From NCBI RefSeq assembly GCF_910584465.1, contig NZ_CAJUBK010000053.1, positions 1 to 15,265 of the forward strand: 15,265 bases of DNA. Direction: 5' to 3'. Below the pieces are notes generated by a model. That model was not told where the DNA came from. It saw only the letters and a list, made by a program, of their open reading frames with translations, and ran no database searches. Made by a program: the position numbers and the translations under genes. Positions 1-7,194 of the stretch are shown piece after piece (within the stretch, counting starts at the first letter, position 1; every line of letters begins with the position of its first letter). The DNA comes from an uncultured Oscillibacter sp. GTDB lineage: Bacteria > Bacillota > Clostridia > Oscillospirales > Oscillospiraceae.

Positions 1-24
1 CCCCCCCCCCCCCCCCCCCCCCCC
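1..24. other. Poly-C run at window edge, probable assembly artefact
   Basis: The first 24 bases are all C, so the minus strand reads as poly-G directly after the metK 3' flank. Nothing comparable occurs elsewhere in the window. Poly-G tails are a known artefact of two-colour sequencing chemistry, and this position is what a contig end would look like. A genuine homopolymer cannot be excluded. It probably replaces the true downstream flank of metK, including any terminator. Confidence 0.75.
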
Positions 25-50
25 GCCTCTCTCAGCAGGATATAACAGGC

Positions 51-1238
<1,188 letters not shown>

Positions 1239-1333
1239 GATGTGCTCCTTTCCGCTCGTGCAAGAGCGGCGCGCTTCCTCTCTCCCGCGCGCTGGGATGA
1301 AATTGTGGCGGCCGGACGGCAGGCAGGACGCGC

Positions 1334-1369
1334 AAAGAAAGCCGCACGTCTCGGCGGCGAGACGCGCGG
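1334..1369 (-). terminator. Intrinsic terminator of the SAM-I riboswitch
   Basis: On the minus strand, 1369-1358 and 1353-1342 form a 12-bp stem (one G-U pair) with a four-base CCGC loop, followed by TTTCTTT. It sits between the aptamer and the metK start, where an expression platform belongs. A weak alternative pairing is visible: GCGAGG (1383-1378), right after the 3' strand of aptamer helix P1, can pair with TCTCGC (1362-1357) in the 5' arm and loop. That could be the antiterminator, but this part is inference. Confidence 0.9.
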
Positions 1370-1385
1370 GAAATGATCCTCGCTC

Positions 1386-1475
1386 CTCATCTGTCGTTTC
1401 CGCCGGATTTGGCACCTTTCAAAGCGCAGGTTGCCGTGGCTTCATTGGGCCGTTCCCTCCGCCACTCTCGATAAG
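1386..1475 (-). promoter_or_regulatory. SAM-I (S-box) riboswitch aptamer
   Basis: Read on the minus strand from 1475, the leader carries the S-box signature: CTTATCGAGAG, then GGAGGGA, GGCCC, ATGAAGCC, CGGCAACC, AAGGTGCCAAATCC and a closing GATGAG. CTTATC (1475-1470) pairs with GATGAG (1391-1386), with one G-U pair, to make helix P1. The element lies about 13 bases after the predicted transcription start and 148 bases before the metK start codon. In the known family, SAM binding stabilises P1 and favours the downstream terminator, so metK is shut off when SAM is plentiful. The identification rests on primary motifs and P1 pairing. Confidence 0.95.
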
Positions 1476-1495
1476 GATATGGACTTGTTGAATCC

Positions 1496-1523
1496 ATTTT
1501 AACAGACCTTGTCCGTTTGTCAA
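1496..1523 (-). promoter_or_regulatory. metK promoter (sigma-A type)
   Basis: The minus strand reads TTGACA (1523-1518), a 16-base spacer and TAAAAT (1501-1496). The -35 matches consensus perfectly and the -10 has one mismatch. The predicted start near 1488 lies just upstream of the S-box aptamer, which is the expected arrangement. Confidence 0.85.
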
Positions 1524-1585
1524 GGGGGCCGGCCCTATTTTTGAAGGGATTTTTCCCCTCCCGTGCCAATGTTCAAAAAATGTAG

Positions 1586-1614
1586 GTGACTTTTTCCATC
1601 GAACAGGGTATAAT
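1586..1614 (+). promoter_or_regulatory. Promoter of the rhomboid-like/LtaS-like operon
   Basis: GTGACT (1586-1591) is followed by a 17-base spacer and a perfect TATAAT (1609-1614). Transcription would begin near 1621, about 30 bases before the first gene. The metK promoter lies back to back about 60 bases away. The A/T-rich stretch between them (1524-1585) shows no further site that I can name. Confidence 0.75.
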
Positions 1615-1653
1615 GCTCCTTAAACACTCTGCTATCGATCGGAGGGGATCCCC

Positions 1654-2523
1654 TTGAGAAAGCTGAACAGCGCCATGGAGCGCTTCGCGCTCCGGCACCC
1701 GAACTTCGGCATACCCAACCTGATGCGCTTCATCATCATCGGGAACGCCGCCATGTTCTTCCTCCTGCGCATGACCAACGGAGAGGCCGTCTACTTCCTG
1801 GGCTTCGAGTGGGGGGCGGTCCTCCGGGGCCAGATCTGGCGGCTGGTGAGCTTCATCTTCGTCCCGGAGAGCCTGCAGCCCTTCAACCTCATCCTCTCCC
1901 TCTACTTCATGTGGTTCATCGGCACCATGCTGGAGCGGGAGTGGGGCACACCGAAGTTCAACCTCTATTATCTCTCCGGTGTGGTCCTGACCATCCTCAC
2001 CGGCATCATCAGCCATTACGCCTTCGGATACAGCTTCATCCTGGGGACCTATTACGTGGGCATGTCCATGTTCCTGGCCTTCGCCGCGCTGTACCCCGAC
2101 GCCCAGCTGATGCTGCTCTACATCATCCCCGTCAAGGCCAAGTGGCTGGCCCTGGCGGACATCGCCCTCTTCGCCGTGGACGCCGCCGCCGCGCTGCTGC
2201 GGGGGAGCTGGCTCAGCGCCCTGCTGCCCGTGGTGGCCCTGCTGAACTTCCTGGTCTTCTTCTGGTGCGACATCGTGGACCAGATCGACCGGCGGCGGAG
2301 CTTCGCCCGGCACCGGAACTCCCACCAGACCATCCAGTTCAAAAGCGCCGTCCGCCAGCAGCGGAAGAAGGAGTCCCAGCAGGGCTACCGCCACAAGTGC
2401 TCCGTCTGCGGCCGGACCGACACCGAGTATCCGGATCTGGAGTTCCGCTACTGCTCCAAGTGCGCCGGATACCACTGCTTCTGCATGGACCATATCCTCG
2501 ACCACGAGCATTTCAAGGAGTGA
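1654..2523 (+). CDS. Rhomboid-like membrane protein, probably proteolytically inactive, with Cys/His-rich tail
   Basis: A 289-residue integral membrane protein. The start is TTG at 1654 with GGAGGGG six bases upstream; the first in-frame ATG (1675) has no ribosome binding site. Hydrophobic segments lie at about 25-40, 58-95, 105-125, 128-148, 150-178 and 185-205. GQIWRLVSFIF (59-69) and the segment around G136-M-S138 running into ALYP (145-148) resemble the rhomboid fold. However, the catalytic GxSG is degraded to GMSM, and the last hydrophobic segment has no His for a Ser-His dyad, so protease activity is unlikely. The cytoplasmic-looking tail (about 207-289) is basic and then Cys/His-rich: CxxC at 249/252, CxxC at 267/270, and H274, C275, C277, H280, H284, H286, which suggests a zinc-binding module. 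It heads the operon with the LtaS-like gene five bases downstream. Its specific function is unknown. Confidence 0.8.
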   Translation: MRKLNSAMERFALRHPNFGIPNLMRFIIIGNAAMFFLLRMTNGEAVYFLGFEWGAVLRGQIWRLVSFIFVPESLQPFNLILSLYFMWFIGTMLEREWGTPKFNLYYLSGVVLTILTGIISHYAFGYSFILGTYYVGMSMFLAFAALYPDAQLMLLYIIPVKAKWLALADIALFAVDAAAALLRGSWLSALLPVVALLNFLVFFWCDIVDQIDRRRSFARHRNSHQTIQFKSAVRQQRKKESQQGYRHKCSVCGRTDTEYPDLEFRYCSKCAGYHCFCMDHILDHEHFKE

Positions 2524-2528
2524 CCCGT

Positions 2529-4397
2529 TTGAAAGATCCATTTTCCAGGCCCAAATACCGCCTCTCCCTGCCCCAGGCCCTCCTGGCGGCGGTGCTGCTC
2601 AGCGGAGGCATCACCCTCCTGGCCCTCTGGTGCCAGCCCAATGCCTTCCGGAGCCTAATCTCCGGCTTCCTCCGCCAGCCCCTGCTGATCGTCCTCAACG
2701 CCCTGCCCGTGGGCCTTTTGGTGCTGGCGGCGGCGTGTCTGCTGCGCAATGTCTTCTTCGGCGCGGCCCTGGTGAACTTCGCCGTCTGCGCCCTGTCCAT
2801 CGCCAACCGGGTGAAGATCGAGGTCCGGGACGAACCGGTGTTCCCCCGGGACTTCGCCCTGCTGAAGGAGGTGGGCAGCGCCCTGGGGAACTACGACATC
2901 CGCTACCCGGCCGTGCAGATCGCGGCGGTGGTCCTGATCACCGCCGTCCTCTTCGCCGCGGGCTGTTTCATCGCCTGCGGGCCCTTCCCCGTGGAGAGGC
3001 TCCGGGGCTGGGCGGGCCGTCTCCTGGGGGCCGCGGCCAGCTTCGCCGTTTTGACGGGGCTGATCTTGACGGTCTACGCCTCCAGGGACCTCTACCTGTC
3101 CTTCAAGGTCCATAATTCGAACTACGTCCCCGGCGTCTTCAACGACCTGGGCTTCCCCTACGCCTTCTGCCACCACTTCACCACCTATCTGGTGGACCGG
3201 CCCGAGGGCTTCGACCGTTCCGCGGCCGCGGCCTGGGAGACCGGGGAGCAGCCGGGCCTGGGCAAGCCCGTCAGCGTGGTCATGGTGATGAACGAGGCGT
3301 TCTCCGACATCACGGACGCGGACGTCTTCACCTACGGCCGGGAGGACGACCCCCTCCCCAACCTCCACGCCCTGCGGGAGGACCCCCACGCCCTCTGCGG
3401 GCACGTCGTCGTCCCGGGCTTCGCGGGCGGCACCGCGAACACGGAGTTCGACGTGCTGACCGGGATGCAGACCAACGCCCTCTCCGCCTCCTCCACATCC
3501 GCCCTGCGGGTGATCGACCGGGACCTGGACAGCCTCTTCCGGGTCTTCGCCGCCGACGGGTACGAGACCTCCTTCCACCACCCCGGCGACAACTGGTTCT
3601 ACAACCGGGAGAACGTCTACCGCTGGCTCGGCGCGGAGGAGACGCTCTTCATCGGCGGCATGGAGGACCCCGTGTACAAAGGCCGCTGGGTCACGGACGA
3701 TTACACCGCCGGCCTCATCGAGGAGCGGTTCGAACAGGCCGCGGGCCCCGTCTTCCACTACACGACGACGATCCAAAACCACATGTCCTACACCGCCGAC
3801 AAATACGGCCCGGACTACGACTTCCCCCCGGCGCAGGTCTCCGTCCCCCTGTCGGAGGAGGCGGAGACGCTCCTCCGGGTCTACGTGGAGGGCGTCCGGG
3901 ACGCGGACGCCATGCTGGGCCGTCTCTGGCGGTACTTCGTCGCCCAGGACGAGCCCGTCGTCCTGGTCTACTGGGGGGACCACCTGCCCTATCTGGGGGA
4001 CAACATGCTGGCCTATTCGGAGCTGGGCCTGGACGTCGCCGCCCAAGATCCGCTGGACCCCTTCTCCCCCTACAAGACCCCCTATGTCATCTGGGCCAAC
4101 GACACGGCGGCGGACCTCCTCTCCTGGGAGGAGGCCGTGGAGTCCCTGGGACTGCCGGAGTCCCTCTCCGCCAGCTTCCTGGGGGCGGCGGTGCTGGAGC
4201 TGACGGGCCGGAAGGAGGAGAGCCCCTGGTTCTCCTTCCTGAACGACCTCCGCCGGGAGCTGCCGGTGGTGCAGGGGGGGACCTGTCTGCTCTCCGGCGG
4301 CGCCCTCGCCGAGGACCTCACCGACGAGCAGCAGGAGCTCCTCCGGAAATGGCGGCGGTGGAGCTATTACAAGCTCCGGTACAAGGAGCTCCCATGA
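2529..4397 (+). CDS. LtaS-like phosphoglycerol transferase (lipoteichoic acid synthase/sulfatase family)
   Basis: A membrane enzyme expected to transfer glycerol-phosphate from phosphatidylglycerol onto a surface polymer or glycolipid, leaving diacylglycerol. The 622-residue product is about family length. Around five membrane segments (roughly 15-34, 50-72, 75-92, 127-150, 163-184) precede an extracellular sulfatase-fold domain from about 245. Active-site motifs are intact: NEAFSD (255-260) with metal ligand E256, GGTANTE (300-306) with T302 at the nucleophile position, and WGDHLP (482-487) with D484 and H485. The start is chosen as TTG at 2529 because AAGGAG (2515-2520), inside the last codons of the upstream gene, sits eight bases before it. 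A GTG at 2520 overlapping the upstream stop is the alternative. The reading frame stays open far upstream to 1809, but that part shadows the rhomboid-like gene. The next gene overlaps its stop as ATGA. Exact substrate within the LtaS/MdoB-like family is uncertain. Confidence 0.88.
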   Translation: MKDPFSRPKYRLSLPQALLAAVLLSGGITLLALWCQPNAFRSLISGFLRQPLLIVLNALPVGLLVLAAACLLRNVFFGAALVNFAVCALSIANRVKIEVRDEPVFPRDFALLKEVGSALGNYDIRYPAVQIAAVVLITAVLFAAGCFIACGPFPVERLRGWAGRLLGAAASFAVLTGLILTVYASRDLYLSFKVHNSNYVPGVFNDLGFPYAFCHHFTTYLVDRPEGFDRSAAAAWETGEQPGLGKPVSVVMVMNEAFSDITDADVFTYGREDDPLPNLHALREDPHALCGHVVVPGFAGGTANTEFDVLTGMQTNALSASSTSALRVIDRDLDSLFRVFAADGYETSFHHPGDNWFYNRENVYRWLGAEETLFIGGMEDPVYKGRWVTDDYTAGLIEERFEQAAGPVFHYTTTIQNHMSYTADKYGPDYDFPPAQVSVPLSEEAETLLRVYVEGVRDADAMLGRLWRYFVAQDEPVVLVYWGDHLPYLGDNMLAYSELGLDVAAQDPLDPFSPYKTPYVIWANDTAADLLSWEEAVESLGLPESLSASFLGAAVLELTGRKEESPWFSFLNDLRRELPVVQGGTCLLSGGALAEDLTDEQQELLRKWRRWSYYKLRYKELP

Positions 4398-4915
4398 AGA
4401 AGAGCCGCGCCGTCGCCCTCAGCGGCGTGCTGACCGCCCTGGCGGTCGCCTTCCTGGCCTTGGGCGGCATCATCCCCGCCGCGGTCCTCTGCGGCCCCAT
4501 CCTGGCGATGGCGGCGCTCCTCCCGGTGCTGGAGGAGCTGGGGCCCAAGGCCGCCGGGACGGCCTACGCCGCCGCGGCCATCCTGGGCCTCCTGCTGACG
4601 CCGGACCGGGAGACCGCCCTGGTATACCTGTTCTTCGGCTGGTACCCCATCCTCCGGCCCAAGATTGCCGCCCTGCCCTCCCGCCTCCTGCGGCTGGCGC
4701 TCCGGCTGCTGGTCTGCAACGCCGCCGCCCTTTTGCTGTACGGCCTGGTCCTGCGGATCATGGGCCTGACGGCGGACCTGCTGGAGGCCGCCTGGATCTT
4801 CAACGCGGCGCTGCTGGTCATGGGGAACGTGGTCTTCCTGCTCGTGGACCGCACGCTGGCCCGCCTGACCGTCATCTGGCACTGGAAGCTGAAAAAGCAC
4901 CTGCTCCGTCCTTGA
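4394..4915 (+). CDS. Small multi-pass membrane protein of unknown function
   Basis: A 173-residue, very hydrophobic protein with four to five likely membrane segments (about 8-32, 33-48, 54-70, 103-123, 133-152), a short basic N-terminus (MKKSR) and a basic C-terminus (KLKKHLLRP). The start ATG at 4394 overlaps the stop of the LtaS-like gene (ATGA), with AAGGAG at 4383-4388 five bases upstream, so translation is probably coupled. An in-frame upstream extension to 4349 lacks a ribosome binding site and overlaps the previous gene. PDRE (70-73) and GWYPILRPK (82-90) are the only notable polar stretches. The overall look, a membrane protein beginning SGVLTALAVAFL, recalls substrate-binding subunits of ECF-type transporters, but I cannot assign it. 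Co-translation suggests a role linked to the LtaS-like enzyme or its lipid substrate. Confidence 0.75.
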   Translation: MKKSRAVALSGVLTALAVAFLALGGIIPAAVLCGPILAMAALLPVLEELGPKAAGTAYAAAAILGLLLTPDRETALVYLFFGWYPILRPKIAALPSRLLRLALRLLVCNAAALLLYGLVLRIMGLTADLLEAAWIFNAALLVMGNVVFLLVDRTLARLTVIWHWKLKKHLLRP

Positions 4916-4952
4916 ACCCTGTATCTATAGATCTTTCGAGGTGATACCGACC

Positions 4953-5810
4953 ATGAAAACTGCACTGGTCCTGGAGGGCGGCGCCCTGCGGACCATCTAC
5001 TCCTCCGGCGTCTGCGACGCCTTTTTAGACGGCGGCCTCCCCCTGCCGGACTACACCCTGGGCGTCTCCGCCGGGATCGCCTACGGCGTCAGCTACCTCT
5101 CCCGGCAGAGCCGCCGGAACCTGCAGCTGATCTGCCGCTACGCGGGCGACCGCCGCTATATGGGCTGGCGGAACCTGGCGGACCCTGAGAACCGCTCCTA
5201 TTTCGGCCTCCGGTTCGCCTATGAGACCATCCCCAACGAGCTGATCCCCTTCGACTACGACGCCTTCGAGGCGTACCCCGGCCGGGTGGAGGCCGTGGTG
5301 ACGGACCTGGAGACCGGAGAGGCGGACTACCTGCCCGTGCCCCGGCGGGACGAGCACAACCTGCTCCTCCAGGCCACCTGCGCCATCCCGCTGATGTTCC
5401 CCATCATCCGCCTGGACGGCCGGCCCTGTCTGGACGGCGGCTGCGCCGACGCCATCCCCTGGCGGCACGCTCTGGACCAGGGCTTCGACCGGGTGGTGGT
5501 GGTGCTGACCCGGGAGCGGGACTACTGCAAGAAGCCCGGCAAGGCAGACCGGATGATCGCCCGCGCCTTCAAGCGGTACCCCCGGTTCCAGGAGACCATG
5601 CGGACCCGTTCCGAGCGGTACAACGCCTGCCGGGAGGAGCTGTTCGCCCTGGAGCGGGAGGGGAAGGTCCTGATCGTCGCCCCGAAGGACACCCTGGGCT
5701 GTTCCCGGACGGAGAAGGACCTGGACACCATCCGCGCCCTGTGGCAGGAGGGGTATTTCGACGGACGGCGGGAGATCGACCGGATCCGGGAGTTTTGGAC
5801 GAAGGAGTAG
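4953..5810 (+). CDS. Patatin-like phospholipase (YjjU-like)
   Basis: A 285-residue predicted lipid acyl hydrolase, probably cytoplasmic or peripheral to the membrane since no signal peptide is visible. It has all the patatin elements in order: a glycine-rich oxyanion loop EGGALR (8-13), the nucleophile elbow GVSAG (37-41) with S39, and the DGG motif (161-163) with catalytic D161, giving a Ser-Asp dyad. Length and the MKTALVLEGGALR start match the bacterial YjjU-type group. ATG at 4953 is preferred over GTG at 4941 because GAGGTGAT (4938-4945) sits seven bases before the ATG and would overlap the GTG. Only 37 bases separate it from the upstream membrane protein gene, with no convincing promoter, so it is probably the last gene of that operon. 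The substrate is not shown by the sequence; membrane phospholipids or lysolipids are likely. Confidence 0.88.
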   Translation: MKTALVLEGGALRTIYSSGVCDAFLDGGLPLPDYTLGVSAGIAYGVSYLSRQSRRNLQLICRYAGDRRYMGWRNLADPENRSYFGLRFAYETIPNELIPFDYDAFEAYPGRVEAVVTDLETGEADYLPVPRRDEHNLLLQATCAIPLMFPIIRLDGRPCLDGGCADAIPWRHALDQGFDRVVVVLTRERDYCKKPGKADRMIARAFKRYPRFQETMRTRSERYNACREELFALEREGKVLIVAPKDTLGCSRTEKDLDTIRALWQEGYFDGRREIDRIREFWTKE

Positions 5811-5811
5811 G

Positions 5812-5847
5812 AAAAGAGGAGCGGCTCGAGAGCCGCTCCTCTTCCTT
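5812..5847. terminator. Bidirectional terminator between the patatin gene and pta
   Basis: A perfect 13-bp stem (5814-5826 with 5831-5843) with a CGAG loop begins three bases after the patatin stop codon. On the plus strand it is followed by CCTTATC, a weak U-tract. On the minus strand the stem ends in a run of T and continues TTTCC, a better terminator for pta, whose stop is 25 bases away. It probably serves both convergent units. Confidence 0.85.
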
Positions 5848-5871
5848 ATCCCGGATATCCTGAAGTCCCGC

Positions 5872-6852
5872 TCAGTCCTCGCAGAGGCCGGCGGTGATGA
5901 TCGCCATGGAGTAGACCTCCTGGGCGTTGCAGCCGCGGGAGAGGTCGTTGATGGGGGCGTTGAGGCCCTGGAGGATGGGGCCGTAAGCGTCGAAGCCGCC
6001 CATGCGCTGGCAGATCTTATAGCCGATGTTGCCCGCGTTGATGTCGGGGAAGATGAAGGTGTTGGCGTTGCCATGGACGGGGGAGTCGGGGCACTTGGTC
6101 CGCATCACGCGGGGAGACACGGCGGCGTCGAACTGCAGCTCGCCGTCGACCACCACGCCGGGGAGGGAGAACTTCGCCTTCTCGCAGGCGCTGCGCATCT
6201 TGTCCACGTCCTCGCCCGCGCCGGAGCCGTGGGTGGAATAGCTGAGGAAGGCCACCTTGGGGTCGATGCCGAAGGTCCGGGCCGTGGCCACGGTCTCCAC
6301 GGCGATCTCCACCAGCTCGTCCTCGGAGGGCTTGATGTTGATGGCGCAGTCCGCCATGGCGAACACGTCGGGATCGCCGGTGGCGGAGGGGCGGACCAGG
6401 ATGAAGCAGCTGGACACGATCTTGCAGCCCGGCTTCGTCTTGATGAGCTGGAGGGCGGGACGGACCGTGTCGGCGGTGGAGTAGGTAGCGCCGCCCAGCA
6501 GAGCGTCGGCGTAGCCCATCTTCACCAGCATGGTGCCGAAGTAGTTGCCCTGCTTCAGGGCGGCGCGGCACTGGTCCTCGGTCATCTTGCCCTTGCGGAG
6601 GGCCACCATCTCGGCGACCATCCTGTCCATGTCCTCGAAGGTCTCGGGATCCAGGATCTCCGCGCCCTTGACGTTGAAGCCCACCTCCTCGGCGGCGGCC
6701 AGGATCTCCTCCCGATCCCCCACCAGGACGGGCATCAGGAACGTGGCGGACAGCAGCCGGGCCGCGGCCTCCAGGATCCGGGGATCGGTGCCCTCGGTGA
6801 ACACGATCTTGCGGGGATGGGCTTTCAGCTTTTTGATCAGAAATTCAAACAT
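5872..6852 (-). CDS. pta: Phosphate acetyltransferase
   Basis: Interconverts acetyl-CoA plus phosphate with acetyl-phosphate plus CoA in the cytoplasm, normally paired with acetate kinase for ATP generation in fermentation. The 326-residue length fits the short, single-domain Pta class. Recognisable family stretches include GNYFGTMLV (102-110), SYSTHGSG (204-211), DGELQFDAA (237-245), FPDINAGNIGYK (268-279) and GPILQGLNAPINDLSRGC (291-308). The start ATG at 6852 has GGAGG seven bases upstream and gives the usual MFEFL N-terminus. An in-frame extension to 6906 overlaps the promoter and is not coding. It stands as a single gene with its own promoter and terminator; acetate kinase is not adjacent. 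A related phosphotransbutyrylase is unlikely given the close match to Pta motifs. Confidence 0.96.
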   Translation of the reverse strand: MFEFLIKKLKAHPRKIVFTEGTDPRILEAAARLLSATFLMPVLVGDREEILAAAEEVGFNVKGAEILDPETFEDMDRMVAEMVALRKGKMTEDQCRAALKQGNYFGTMLVKMGYADALLGGATYSTADTVRPALQLIKTKPGCKIVSSCFILVRPSATGDPDVFAMADCAINIKPSEDELVEIAVETVATARTFGIDPKVAFLSYSTHGSGAGEDVDKMRSACEKAKFSLPGVVVDGELQFDAAVSPRVMRTKCPDSPVHGNANTFIFPDINAGNIGYKICQRMGGFDAYGPILQGLNAPINDLSRGCNAQEVYSMAIITAGLCED

Positions 6853-6897
6853 GTCTCTTCCTCCAGATGTACAGCGTCTGCTGAGATTCATGGTACC

Positions 6898-6925
6898 ATT
6901 ATACACCTTTGCCCGCCTCGGTCAA
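6898..6925 (-). promoter_or_regulatory. pta promoter (sigma-A type)
   Basis: The minus strand reads TTGACC (6925-6920), a 16-base spacer and a perfect TATAAT (6903-6898). Start near 6890 gives a leader of about 40 bases. A 10-base palindrome, ATGGTACCAT (6890-6899), overlaps the end of the -10 and the expected start point and might be an operator. Confidence 0.85.
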
Positions 6926-7028
6926 TCCAAAAATTTGGAGCGATCCCATAAAAATTCACGGATCTGTCATCAATTCCCAGGCCCGATGTGGCACACTGGT
7001 CCCATCCGTCCCCGTCGTCCCCCGTCGG

Positions 7029-7070
7029 AAACGGGCAAAGATCCGCCAAGGGCCCCGTTTTTTGCTTTTT
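7029..7070 (+). other. Terminator-like inverted repeat with T-runs in the pta / M23 intergenic region
   Basis: AAACGGG (7029-7035) can pair with CCCGTTT (7054-7060) around an 18-base loop, followed by TTTGC and TTTTT. The loop is long and the stem short, so it is a weak candidate. No gene ends upstream on this strand within the 1.2 kb since the patatin terminator, so it either shields the M23 promoter or ends an unseen small transcript. The 342-base gap between pta and the M23 gene (6853-7194) otherwise holds the two divergent promoters and the M23 leader, with an imperfect GC hairpin at 7143-7176. Confidence 0.3.
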
Positions 7071-7077
7071 CTGGGAC

Positions 7078-7106
7078 TTGACGGGAAGACGAAAAAGCGG
7101 TATGAT
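7078..7106 (+). promoter_or_regulatory. Promoter of the M23 peptidase gene
   Basis: TTGACG (7078-7083) is followed by a 17-base spacer and TATGAT (7101-7106), each one mismatch from consensus. Transcription near 7113 would give an approximately 80-base leader. A direct repeat GTAAC (7115-7119 and 7125-7129, period 10) lies at the expected start point. Confidence 0.8.
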
Positions 7107-7194
7107 AAGCATCGGTAACAAATTGTAACTTTTTAAAGACCTCCCGCTCCGCCGGCCTCCGTCGGAAGGGCGCGGGCCGTATACGAGGAGACCT

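Noticed and set aside
1252..1269. Hairpin CCGCTC/GAGCGG upstream of the metK ribosome binding site, as a second terminator or translational switch
   Set aside because: Only 6 bp, no T-run, and the upstream terminator already explains regulation.
1239..1415. In-frame N-terminal extension of metK
   Set aside because: It would translate the riboswitch terminator and part of the aptamer; the family start and ribosome binding site are at 1238.
1809..2528. N-terminal extension of the LtaS-like frame upstream of 2529
   Set aside because: It overlaps the whole rhomboid-like gene in another frame and has Pro/Arg/His-rich shadow composition; the ribosome binding site supports the start at 2529.
1573..2541. 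Minus-strand open frame opposite the rhomboid-like gene
   Set aside because: Low-complexity antisense product; the plus strand has a promoter, a ribosome binding site and membrane-protein composition.
4923..4932. Palindrome ATCTATAGAT before the patatin gene as a promoter or operator
   Set aside because: No -35/-10 pair with suitable spacing is present in the 37-base gap, and a short A/T palindrome there has little weight.
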